Part shown: one piece after another, positions 27,221-35,406 of the stretch
Position numbering within the stretch: position 1 is the stretch's first letter
How the letters are laid out: each line of letters opens with the position of its first letter
Assembly: GCA_028292105.1 (NCBI GenBank)
Contig: JAQGMY010000303.1
Span: 1-40,612, forward strand
Direction: 5' to 3'
From: Ramlibacter sp.
GTDB lineage: Bacteria; Pseudomonadota; Gammaproteobacteria; Burkholderiales; Burkholderiaceae_C
DNA: 40,612 bases
Position numbers and translations under genes: made by a program
Notes under the pieces: generated by a model
Told to the model about the DNA's origin: nothing
The model's database searches: none
The model's input: only the letters and a program-made list of their open reading frames with translations

Positions 27221-27883
27221 CTACCAGCGGGCGCCAAAAACGTTGCGCAGCTCGACCAGGGCGAGCTCGCCCAGCGGCTGCGGCTTGGGCTGCGCCAGGT
27301 TCCACAGCCTGGCCGTCTCTTCCAGCTCCTCGAGCACCGCCATCGCCTGCGCCGGGGTGTCGTGCCAGACGTTCGGCCCCAGCCGGGTGAGCATCACCGC
27401 GCGCAGCGGCGTGCCTTGCGCGCAGTAGCGGGCGATCAGTGCCGCCACCGCCTCCGCGGTTTCCGGCGCACCCGGACGGTGGTAGGGAACGACCGGGACG
27501 TGGCCCACCTTCATCACGAAATAGGGCGTGATCGGCGGCAGCAGTTCCGCACCGTTGGCGTTCAGGGTCAGCGCAACGCAGTGCGTGCTGTGCGTGTGGA
27601 TCACGCAACGCGGCGCAGTCCCTGGCGCCGCGTGCGCCTCGTAGATGCGCCGGTGCAGCGCCAGCGTCTTGCTCGCCGGGGCGCCCGACAGCTGCCGTCC
27701 CCGCGGGTCGACCCTGGCGATCGCCTGTTCCTCGAGGAAGCCCAGGCAGGCATCGGTCGGCGTGACCAGGAAGCCATCGTCCAGCCGCACGCTGATGTTG
27801 CCGGCGGTGGCGTGGACGTAGCCCCGCTCGAACAGGCTGCGGCCGACGCGGCAGATCTCGGCGCGGGCGAAGGCTTCGTCCAA
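27221..27883 (-). CDS. Class II aldolase/adducin family protein, OtnC-like
   Basis: ERGYVHATAGNISVRLDDGFLVTPTDACLG, SKTLALHRRIYEA, CVIHTHSTHCVAL, PFTPY-like PPITPYFVMKVGHVPVVPYHRPG, LEELEETARLW. Confidence 0.8.
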   Translation of the reverse strand: MDEAFARAEICRVGRSLFERGYVHATAGNISVRLDDGFLVTPTDACLGFLEEQAIARVDPRGRQLSGAPASKTLALHRRIYEAHAAPGTAPRCVIHTHSTHCVALTLNANGAELLPPITPYFVMKVGHVPVVPYHRPGAPETAEAVAALIARYCAQGTPLRAVMLTRLGPNVWHDTPAQAMAVLEELEETARLWNLAQPKPQPLGELALVELRNVFGARW

Positions 27884-27899
27884 GTGCGAGCGCCCGGGG

Positions 27900-28526
27900 T
27901 CAGTAAGGCGGCGCGAAGCCGTTGCGGCCGGCGCTGATGCGCGTGACCGTCGGCTGGCCGTTGACCTCCTGCGCGGTCAGCGAAATCGAGCTGCCTGGCA
28001 GCATCAGGCTGCGGTCGCCTGGGCGCAGGCTCACGACCGGCGCGTCCGGGGGCACCACGATGGTCTGCTGGCCGTCCTTGTAGCGCACCTGCAGGCGGCG
28101 GCCGTCGGCGGCCGAGACGACGTCGGCCACCGTCGCGTTCGTCATGGTGCTCTGGGGCAGGAAGTCGAACGGGCGGTGGCCTTCGCCGGTGCCGCGCATC
28201 GCCTCCGGGAACACCACCACCGCGATCGCGCGCTGGGTGCCGTCGGCCTGCGGCATGGCGCCGGCACCGATGAAGCTGCCGGGCTTCACTGCCGCCAGGT
28301 CCACCGGGTACATCTCGGTGACCACCAGGTTGGGCGCGATCGCCAGTTCAATGCGCTGGCCGCCGCGTTCGCGCAGCACCATCTTCGTGTCCGTGAGCGA
28401 GTCGATCGTGCCGCGCAGCCGCACGGTCTGCGCTGCGGCTGCCGGCTGCTGCGCCTGGGCGAGCGCGGGGAATGCGATGGCCGCGGCCGAAGCCAGGGCG
28501 AGGAGGGCGCGTCGTCGAATCTGCAT
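27900..28526 (-). CDS. Secreted/periplasmic beta-rich protein of unknown function
   Basis: Signal peptide MQIRRRALLALASAAAIAFPALAQAQ, then VRLRGTIDSLTDTKMVLRERGGQRIELAIAPNLVVTEMYPVDLAAVKPGSFIGAGA. Confidence 0.6.
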   Translation of the reverse strand: MQIRRRALLALASAAAIAFPALAQAQQPAAAAQTVRLRGTIDSLTDTKMVLRERGGQRIELAIAPNLVVTEMYPVDLAAVKPGSFIGAGAMPQADGTQRAIAVVVFPEAMRGTGEGHRPFDFLPQSTMTNATVADVVSAADGRRLQVRYKDGQQTIVVPPDAPVVSLRPGDRSLMLPGSSISLTAQEVNGQPTVTRISAGRNGFAPPY

Positions 28527-28599
28527 CAGCCATTCCTTTCGGGAGAATCTTGCCGGCCTTGCGGCACGGCGTGCAGCGAGGCGGCGGGATCCGCGGGCT

Positions 28600-29067
28600 T
28601 CATTTGAGCGGGACCACATAGCGCACGAAGTCGTCCGCCCGGGCGAAACGATCGTACAGGCGCCTTGCCTGGGTGTTGTTCGCCTTGGTCATCCAGTAGA
28701 GCCGGGCCCAGCCTTCGGCGCGCATGGCGTTGCGCAGCCACTCGAGCAGCGCGGCGCCGATGCCGCGGCCGCGGGCTGCCGGCGTGACGAACAGGTCTTC
28801 GAGATAGCAGACGGCCTGGGTTTCCCAGGTGTTCTCGTGCACCACGCAGTTGGCGAAGCCCAGCACCTGGCCGTCCACCTCGGCCACGATGCACATCACC
28901 TGCGCGTCGGGGTCCAGGATGCGCTTCCAGGTGCGGTCGGTGACCTCCTGGGGCACCTGGGCCTGGTAGAAGCGGCAGTACCCGCGCCAGAGTTCTCGCC
29001 AGGTGGCCTCGTCGGCAGGCACGGCGGCGCGGATGATGCAGGGCGTCGTCACGCAGCGATTGTGCAT
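28600..29067 (-). CDS. GNAT family N-acetyltransferase
   Basis: VCYLEDLFVTPAARGRGIGAALLEWLRNAMRAEGWARLYWMTKANNTQARRLYDRF: GNAT motif A/B. Start may be an internal codon (e.g. GTG at VTTPC). Confidence 0.88.
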   Translation of the reverse strand: MHNRCVTTPCIIRAAVPADEATWRELWRGYCRFYQAQVPQEVTDRTWKRILDPDAQVMCIVAEVDGQVLGFANCVVHENTWETQAVCYLEDLFVTPAARGRGIGAALLEWLRNAMRAEGWARLYWMTKANNTQARRLYDRFARADDFVRYVVPLK

Positions 29068-29127
29068 GCACGGGAGGACCGCGGTCGGGCGGGTGCGGCA
29101 GAAGTTCTACATTCCGCCGCTTTCTCG

Positions 29128-29171
29128 CGTCATTCCCGCGGAGGTATCGTCATTCCCGCGGAGGCGGGAAT
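29128..29171. repeat. REP-like palindromic element with partial tandem copy
   Basis: CGTCATTCCCGCGGAGG occurs at 29128-29144 and 29148-29164. The second copy continues into palindrome ATTCCCGC-ggag-GCGGGAAT (29152-29171). Confidence 0.7.
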
Positions 29172-29187
29172 CCAGAGCGTCCAAGGG

Positions 29188-32100
29188 TCAGAGCTGCCGG
29201 GCCAGCAGCACCGCGGCATGGATCGCCTGCCGTTGCGCCCCGTCATGGATCTGGTGCCGGCAACTGGTGCCGTCGGCGACCACGATCGCGTCAGGCGCCG
29301 AGCGCACTGCGGGCAGCAGGCTCAGTTCGGCCATCTGCATGGACACCGCGTGATGCCGCGCCTCGTAGCCGAAGCTGCCGGCCATGCCGCAGCAGCTCGA
29401 CTCGATCAGCTGCGGCTCGGCGCCGGGGATCAGCCTGAGCACCTCCAGCACCGGCGTGATCGCGCCAAAGGCTTTCTGGTGGCAGTGGCCGTGCACGAGA
29501 AGCGGTGCCGCGAGCGGCTTGAGCTTCTGCTGCAGCACGGCCAGCCGACCGGCGCCGGCTTCGCGCGCGAGGAACTCTTCCAGCAGGAAGGACTGCCCGG
29601 CCAGCACCTGCGCCGGCGCGCCCAAGCCCATGGACGTCATCTCGTCGCGCAGCGTCAACAGGCACGAAGGCTCCAGGCCGACCACCGCGATGCCGCGTTC
29701 AGCCAGCGGCGCCAGCGCGGCCAGCAACTCGCCGGCCTTGGCTTTCGCTTCTTCCACCATGCCGCTGGCCAGGTAGGTGCGGCCGCAGCACAGGTGCTTG
29801 CCGTCCGGGTTCTGCTTGGCCGCGATGTGCACCGTGTAGCCGGCGGCTTGCAGCACGGTGAACGCCGCCTGCGCGTTCTCCGACTCGAAGTAGCCGTTGA
29901 AGGTATCGACGAAGAGGACCACCGGCTTGCCGGACGCGAGCAATTCGTCGCGTGTCGCGCCCTTGACGCCACTGTTGAAGAAGTGGCGGCTTTGCCATTC
30001 CGGCAGGCTGCGCCGGGCCGAAAAGCCCAGCAGCTTTTCGCCGATGGCCGCCAGTGCGCCGCTGCGATTGCGCAGGTTCAGCAAGCCGGCAAAGCGGCTG
30101 GCGCTGGCCGCGTAGTCCGGCAAGCGCGCGATCAACCTGTCCTTGAGCGTCCAGCCGTGCTTCTTCTTGTCCGCATGCGTGAACTCGATCTTCATGCGCG
30201 CCATGTCGACGCCGGTGGGGCAATCGCGCTTGCAGCCCTTGCAGCTGACGCACAGGTCCAGGGCTTCCCTGACTGCCGTCATGGAGGCCTCGGACATGTT
30301 CATCATGGGGCTCCCCCCACCCCCAACCGCTCCCCTCGAGGGGAGGGGCTCCAGCTGGTTCGAAAGAGCCAGGCGCAGCGTGTTCGCGCGCCCGCGCGTG
30401 ACGTGTTTCTCGTCGCGCGTGACCCGATAGCTCGGGCACATGGTGCCGGCGTCGAACTTGCGGCAGTGGCCGTTGTTGTTGCACATCTCCACCGCCTTGG
30501 CAAAGCCTTTGGCGGGGTCGCGACCGGTGCCGGGCGCGGTGGTGCGTTCGGTGGCGGGATCGTTCTGCACGTCCCAGGCACTCCAGTCCAGCGCCGGCTG
30601 CAGGGGGATCACCTTGTAGGTCGGCGGGAAGCGCATCAGCCGCGTGTCGTCCATGCGCGGCGGATTCACCATGCGGTTGGGGCAGAGCAGCTCGAGCGGG
30701 TCGAACAGGCGCTTGATCTCGCCGAAGGCGGCATCGATGCTGGGCCCGAACTGCCACTTGATCCATTCGCCGCGGCACAGGCCGTCGCCATGCTCGCCGC
30801 TGTAGGCGCCCTTGTACTTGCGCACCAGTGCCGAGGCTTCCTCGGCGATCGCCCGCATCTCCGGCGCGCCATTGCGGCGCATGTCCAGGATCGGCCGCAC
30901 GTGCAGGGTGCCGACGGAGGCGTGCGCGTACCAGGTGCCCTTGGTGCCGTGCCTGCGAAACACCTGCGTGAGCGCATCGGTGTACTCGGCCAGATGCTCC
31001 AGCGGCACCGCGCAATCCTCGATGAAGCTCACCGGCTTGCCGTCGCCCTTGAGGCTCATCATGATGTTGAGGCCGGCCTTGCGCACTTCCCACAACGCCT
31101 TCTGCGGCGCGTCGTCGGGCATCAGTACGACCGAGCCGGGCAAGCCGAGGTCGCCCATCAGCTGTTGCAGCTCGGTGAGCTTGCGCAGCAGCGCGGTCCG
31201 GTCGGGGCCGGCGAATTCCACCAGCAGCACCGCATCGGGCGAGCCGATCAAGGCGCTGCGCACCGTCGAGGCGAACGCCGGGTTCTGCAGCGACAGCTCG
31301 ATCATCGTGCGATCGACCAGTTCGACCGCTGTCAGGGTGCCGTCGGAGCCCAGCTTGACGATGTGCTGTGCCGTGTCCATCGCCTTGTAGAAGGTCGGGA
31401 AGTTCACGACCCCCAGCACCTTGGCTTGCGGCAATTCCGACAGCCGCAGTTTCAGGCTGCGGGTGAGGGCCAGCGTGCCTTCGCTGCCCACCAGCAGGTG
31501 CGCGAGGTTGACGCTGCCGTCCCCGGTGTAGGGCTTGGGGTTCTGGTTGTGGAAGACGTCCAGGTTGTAGCCGCCCACGCGCCGCAGCACCTTCGGCCAG
31601 CGCGCCTCGATCTCGGGCTGCAGCGCCATCGCCAGGTCGCGCACCCGCTCGCCCATCGCGCGGGCGGCGCCGGAGCTCGCGTCGAAGCGGCCGAACTCGT
31701 GCAGCACGCCGTCGGACGTCCAGGCCTCGGCGCCCAGCACGTTGTGGACCATGTTGCCGTAGGCGATGCTGCGGCTGCCGCAGGAGTTGTTGCCCGCCAT
31801 GCCGCCGAGCGTCGCCTGGGCGGAGGTGGAGACGTCCACCGGATACCAGAGCTTGAGCTTCTTCAGCTGGGCGTTCAGGTGGTCCAGCACGATGCCGGGT
31901 TCGACGGTGACCGTGCGCTGCTGCGCATCGACGTCGATCACGTTGCGCACGTGCTTGGAAAAATCGATCACCAGCCCGGCGCCCACCGTCTGGCCGCACT
32001 GGCTGGTGCCGCCGCCGCGCGGCACCACCGGCACCTTCAGGTCGCGGCAGATGTCCAGCGCGATGCGCGCTTCTTCGCCAGTCCGCGGCAGGAACACGCC

Positions 32101-32298
32101 GACCGGCGTGACCTGGTAGATCGACGCATCGGTGGCATAGCGGCCGCGGTCGGCTGGCGAGAACAATACTTCGCCGGTGGTTTCGGCGGCGAGCCGCTGC
32201 GCCAGGCGCCCGGCCACTTCGTTGCTGGCGTGCGAGACCTTGTCGTAGGCGTGGCCCGCGGCTTCGCGCGTGACGGCGATCGGCAGTGGCGCGTTCAC
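29188..32298 (-). CDS. FAD-linked oxidase + Fe-S fused dehydrogenase (YdiJ / D-2-hydroxyglutarate dehydrogenase-like), GTG start
   Basis: FAD domain VPRGGGTSQCGQTVGAGLVIDFSKH; Fe-S CVSCKGCKRDCPTGVDM; CCG-type motifs HLCCGRTYL, HGHCHQKAFG, ESSCCGMAGSFGYE. GTGA overlap with the gntR stop. Confidence 0.87.
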   Translation of the reverse strand: MNAPLPIAVTREAAGHAYDKVSHASNEVAGRLAQRLAAETTGEVLFSPADRGRYATDASIYQVTPVGVFLPRTGEEARIALDICRDLKVPVVPRGGGTSQCGQTVGAGLVIDFSKHVRNVIDVDAQQRTVTVEPGIVLDHLNAQLKKLKLWYPVDVSTSAQATLGGMAGNNSCGSRSIAYGNMVHNVLGAEAWTSDGVLHEFGRFDASSGAARAMGERVRDLAMALQPEIEARWPKVLRRVGGYNLDVFHNQNPKPYTGDGSVNLAHLLVGSEGTLALTRSLKLRLSELPQAKVLGVVNFPTFYKAMDTAQHIVKLGSDGTLTAVELVDRTMIELSLQNPAFASTVRSALIGSPDAVLLVEFAGPDRTALLRKLTELQQLMGDLGLPGSVVLMPDDAPQKALWEVRKAGLNIMMSLKGDGKPVSFIEDCAVPLEHLAEYTDALTQVFRRHGTKGTWYAHASVGTLHVRPILDMRRNGAPEMRAIAEEASALVRKYKGAYSGEHGDGLCRGEWIKWQFGPSIDAAFGEIKRLFDPLELLCPNRMVNPPRMDDTRLMRFPPTYKVIPLQPALDWSAWDVQNDPATERTTAPGTGRDPAKGFAKAVEMCNNNGHCRKFDAGTMCPSYRVTRDEKHVTRGRANTLRLALSNQLEPLPSRGAVGGGGSPMMNMSEASMTAVREALDLCVSCKGCKRDCPTGVDMARMKIEFTHADKKKHGWTLKDRLIARLPDYAASASRFAGLLNLRNRSGALAAIGEKLLGFSARRSLPEWQSRHFFNSGVKGATRDELLASGKPVVLFVDTFNGYFESENAQAAFTVLQAAGYTVHIAAKQNPDGKHLCCGRTYLASGMVEEAKAKAGELLAALAPLAERGIAVVGLEPSCLLTLRDEMTSMGLGAPAQVLAGQSFLLEEFLAREAGAGRLAVLQQKLKPLAAPLLVHGHCHQKAFGAITPVLEVLRLIPGAEPQLIESSCCGMAGSFGYEARHHAVSMQMAELSLLPAVRSAPDAIVVADGTSCRHQIHDGAQRQAIHAAVLLARQL
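30307..30352. repeat. REP-like/intergenic-type repeat located in frame inside the FAD/Fe-S gene
   Basis: ggggctccccccacccccaaccgctCCCCTCGAGGGGaggggctcc with perfect 12-bp palindrome CCCCTCGAGGGG (30332-30343). One reading frame encodes the repeat-like peptide SPRGERLGVGGAP. Confidence 0.6.
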
Positions 32299-32990
32299 GA
32301 GCTGGCCTCCCGGCGCGGCGCGCGGGCGGCTTCGCGCACCTGCTCCAGCACCACGTCGCGCTTGTTGCGCAGGTGGGCGAGCAGCACCTCGCGCATCGCC
32401 GCTGCGTCCCGGGCGGCCAGGGCTTCGATCATCATTTCGTGTTCCTTCATGGCGCGCTTCCATTTGTCGCCGTCCTGGTTGGAGCGAAAGCGCAGGGCCT
32501 GCAGGCGGGCATTGACCTGCTGGTAGACGGTGGCCAGCACCGGGTTCTTGGCGGCCTGGCTGATCGCGTCGTGGATGCGCGCGTTGATGCTGTAGTAGGC
32601 CGACAGGTCGCGGCGCGTGTACGCCGCCATCATCTCGAAGTGCATGGCCTGGATCTCGGCCAGTTCTTCCGGCGTGATGCGCTGCGCCGCCAGTTCGCCG
32701 GACATCGCCTCCAGCCCGGCCATCACCTCGAAGGTGTTCTGCACATCGGATTCGGTCAGCGAGACGGCGATGGCGCCGCGGTTGGGCAACAGCTCGACCA
32801 GCCCCTCGGCCGCCAGCATCTTGATCGCCTCGCGCAGGGGTGTGCGCGAGACGTTCAGCAGTTCCGACAATTCCCGCTCGTTGAGCTTGGCACCGGGCGC
32901 CACCCGCCCTTCCACCAGCATCTGGCGCAGCCGCTGCGCCACCTGCTCATGCAGGGCGGCGCGCGGGATCGCAATCACTTCCGCAGTCAT
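32295..32990 (-). CDS. GntR family transcriptional regulator (FCD/FadR subfamily)
   Basis: LHEQVAQRLRQMLVEGRVAPGAKLNERELSELLNVSRTPLREAIKMLAAEGLVELLPNRGAIAVSLTE: GntR wHTH plus FCD-like helical domain. Confidence 0.92.
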   Translation of the reverse strand: MTAEVIAIPRAALHEQVAQRLRQMLVEGRVAPGAKLNERELSELLNVSRTPLREAIKMLAAEGLVELLPNRGAIAVSLTESDVQNTFEVMAGLEAMSGELAAQRITPEELAEIQAMHFEMMAAYTRRDLSAYYSINARIHDAISQAAKNPVLATVYQQVNARLQALRFRSNQDGDKWKRAMKEHEMMIEALAARDAAAMREVLLAHLRNKRDVVLEQVREAARAPRREASS

Positions 32991-32996
32991 CCCGCT

Positions 32997-33012
32997 ATTT
33001 TGTATGCAAAAA
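32997..33012. promoter_or_regulatory. Putative GntR operator O1
   Basis: ATTTTGTATGCAAAAA, 14/16 match to the perfect palindrome at 33062-33077; 7 nt upstream of the gntR start. Confidence 0.6.
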
Positions 33013-33061
33013 GGACTTGGTGCAAACCCCGATTAGGCAACGAGCTCATTGTTGTCCCAGA

Positions 33062-33077
33062 ATTTTGCATGCAAAAT
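33062..33077. promoter_or_regulatory. Putative GntR operator O2
   Basis: ATTTTGCATGCAAAAT, perfect 16-bp palindrome in the divergent intergenic region. Confidence 0.68.
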
Positions 33078-33103
33078 GTCCGGCGACTCGTTGAAGGGAC
33101 CCC

Positions 33104-34333
33104 ATGCTGACGCTCGACTTCCATCCCACCGGCCGCCATTTCCTGCAGATTCCGGGGCCGTCGCCGGTACCGGACCGCATCCTGCGGGCGATGAGCCTGC
33201 CCACCATCGACCACCGCGGCCCCGAGTTCGGCGTGCTGGGCCTGCGGGTGCTCAAGGGCATCCAGCAGATCTTCCAGACGCGGCAGCCGGTGATCATCTA
33301 TCCCGCGTCCGGCACCGGTGCCTGGGAAGCGGCGCTCGTCAACACGTTGAGCCCGGGCGACCACGTGCTGATGTACGAGACCGGCCACTTCGCCGCCCTC
33401 TGGCAGAAGCTGGCACTGCGCCTGGGCCTCGAGAGCGAATTCATCGGGCTGCCCGGCGTGGAAGGCTGGCGCAAGGGCGTGCAGGCGCACCTGATCGAGG
33501 AGCGCCTGAAGAACGACAAGGAACACGCCATCAAAGCCGTGTGCGTGGTCCACAACGAGACATCGACGGGCGCCACCAGCGACATCCGGGCGGTGCGCCG
33601 CGCCATCGATGCCGCCAGGCACCCGGCGCTGCTGCTGGTGGACTCGATCTCGGGCCTGGCTTCGGCCGAATACAAGCACGACGAGTGGGGCGCGGACGTC
33701 ACCATCAGCGGCTCGCAAAAGGGGCTGATGCTGCCGCCCGGCATCAGCTTCAATGCCTTGTCGCCCAAGGCGATCGAAGCCAGCAAGACCTCCCGGCTGC
33801 CGAAGTCCTTCTGGGCCTGGGACGAGATGCTGGAGATCAACAAGTCCGGCTACTTTCCCTACACGCCCAACACCAACCTGCTGTACGGCCTGGCCGAAGC
33901 CTGCGACATGCTGCTGGACCCGCACTTCGGCGGGCTGGACGGCGTGTTCGCGCGGCACCGGCGCTGGGGCGAGGGCGTGCGTGCCGGCGTCAGGGCCTGG
34001 GGCCTGGAGATCCAGTGCCAGGAAACCCAGAGCCAGTCACCGGTGCTGACCGGCGTGGTCATGCCCGAAGGCGTGGACGCCGACGCCGTGCGCAAGTTGA
34101 TCTACGAGCGTTTCGACCTGTCGCTGGGCACCGGCCTGGGCAAGGTCAAGGGCCGCATGTTCCGCATCGGCCACCTCGGCGACTGCAACGACCTGACGCT
34201 GATGGCGGCGCTCTCGGGCTGCGAGATGGGCCTGAAACTCTCGGGCGTGAAGCTCGCGGGTTCCGGGGTTGCCGCAGCCATGGAGTACTTTGCCGGGCAT
34301 CCGGCGCCGGTCGCCTTGCAGATGGCCGCCTGA
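33104..34333 (+). CDS. Class V aminotransferase (serine/alanine-glyoxylate aminotransferase-like)
   Basis: FLQIPGPSPVPDRILRAMSLPTIDHRGPEF, YPASGTGAWEAALVNTLSPGDHVLMYETGHFA, VVHNETSTGATSDI, LLVDSISGLASAEYKHDEWGADVTISGSQKGLMLPPG (PLP Lys). Confidence 0.9.
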   Translation: MLTLDFHPTGRHFLQIPGPSPVPDRILRAMSLPTIDHRGPEFGVLGLRVLKGIQQIFQTRQPVIIYPASGTGAWEAALVNTLSPGDHVLMYETGHFAALWQKLALRLGLESEFIGLPGVEGWRKGVQAHLIEERLKNDKEHAIKAVCVVHNETSTGATSDIRAVRRAIDAARHPALLLVDSISGLASAEYKHDEWGADVTISGSQKGLMLPPGISFNALSPKAIEASKTSRLPKSFWAWDEMLEINKSGYFPYTPNTNLLYGLAEACDMLLDPHFGGLDGVFARHRRWGEGVRAGVRAWGLEIQCQETQSQSPVLTGVVMPEGVDADAVRKLIYERFDLSLGTGLGKVKGRMFRIGHLGDCNDLTLMAALSGCEMGLKLSGVKLAGSGVAAAMEYFAGHPAPVALQMAA

Positions 34334-34367
34334 CCCCTTTCGAAGCCACAGACCCAGGAGACAAGAC

Positions 34368-35342
34368 ATGCAACGCAGAACCCTCATCACCGGCGCGGTC
34401 GGCGCGGCCGCTTCCATCGCGCTGCCGCTCGCGCGGGCGCAGAACCTGCCGACCGGGCCGGTGCGGATCATCGTCGGCTTCGCCCCCGGTGGCGGCACCG
34501 ACCTCCTGGCCCGCGTGATCGGGCAGAAGCTGGGCGACATGTGGAAGACGCAGGTCATCGTCGAGAACAAGGCGGGCGCTTCCGGCACCATCGCCTCCGA
34601 CTACGTGGCCAAGCAGGCGGGCGACGGCAGCGTGCTGCACATGGCGCACATCAACAGCCATGCGCTGATGCCTCACCTGCAGAAGCTGAGCTACGACCCG
34701 GAGAAGGACTTCCAGCCGATCGCCCTGGTGGGCGTGACGCCCAACCTGCTGATCTGCGGCGGCATGCAGCCGGCCAAAACGGTCAAGGACCTGGTCGCGC
34801 TGTGCAAGGCCAACCCGGGCAGGATCAGCTTCGGTTCGGCCGGTCCGGGCTCGGCCCAGCACATGGCGCTGGAGATGTTCATGCTGCAGGGTGGCGTGAA
34901 GGCGATCCACGTGCCGTACAAGGGTTCCGGCCCCATGCTCACCGACCTGATCGGCGGGCAGGTGCAGTACAGCTTCGACACAATGACGGCTGCCACGCCG
35001 CACGTGAAGAACGGCAAGGCCATCGCGATCGCCCAGACCCGCCAGAAGCGGGCCTCCGGCCATCCCACCGTGCCGACCATGGCGGAGTCGGGCTTCCCCG
35101 GCTTCGAGGCGACCACCTGGTACGGACTGGTCGGTCCCGGCAAGATGCCGGTGGCGATGGCGCGCCGCATGAACGAGGACGTGATCAAGGCCATGGCCAT
35201 GCCGGACGTGATGGAGAAGCTCGAGGCCTCCGGCGCCGAAGACGGCGGCGGCTCGGCCGAGAAGTTCAAGGAGTTCATGCACGTCGAACTGGCCAAGTGG
35301 GGCAAGGTCATCAAGGACGCCAACGTGAAGATCGATACGTGA
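34368..35342 (+). CDS. Tripartite tricarboxylate transporter substrate-binding protein (Bug family)
   Basis: LPTGPVRIIVGFAPGGGTDLLARVIGQKLGDMWKTQVIVENKAGASGTIASDYVAKQAGDGSVL; RBS aggagac before ATG. Confidence 0.9.
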   Translation: MQRRTLITGAVGAAASIALPLARAQNLPTGPVRIIVGFAPGGGTDLLARVIGQKLGDMWKTQVIVENKAGASGTIASDYVAKQAGDGSVLHMAHINSHALMPHLQKLSYDPEKDFQPIALVGVTPNLLICGGMQPAKTVKDLVALCKANPGRISFGSAGPGSAQHMALEMFMLQGGVKAIHVPYKGSGPMLTDLIGGQVQYSFDTMTAATPHVKNGKAIAIAQTRQKRASGHPTVPTMAESGFPGFEATTWYGLVGPGKMPVAMARRMNEDVIKAMAMPDVMEKLEASGAEDGGGSAEKFKEFMHVELAKWGKVIKDANVKIDT

Positions 35343-35406
35343 TTGGCCACCAGCGGACCGGCAGAGCCGGTTCCGTGCTGGCACTGGAAGAGACATGGAG
35401 TCCTGA

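Noticed and set aside
28144-32526. 1460-aa plus-strand ORF antisense to the FAD/Fe-S dehydrogenase, GNAT and other genes
   Set aside because: Composition is typical of a GC-driven antisense frame (His/Gln/Arg-rich, no domain). The minus-strand genes carry clear family motifs.
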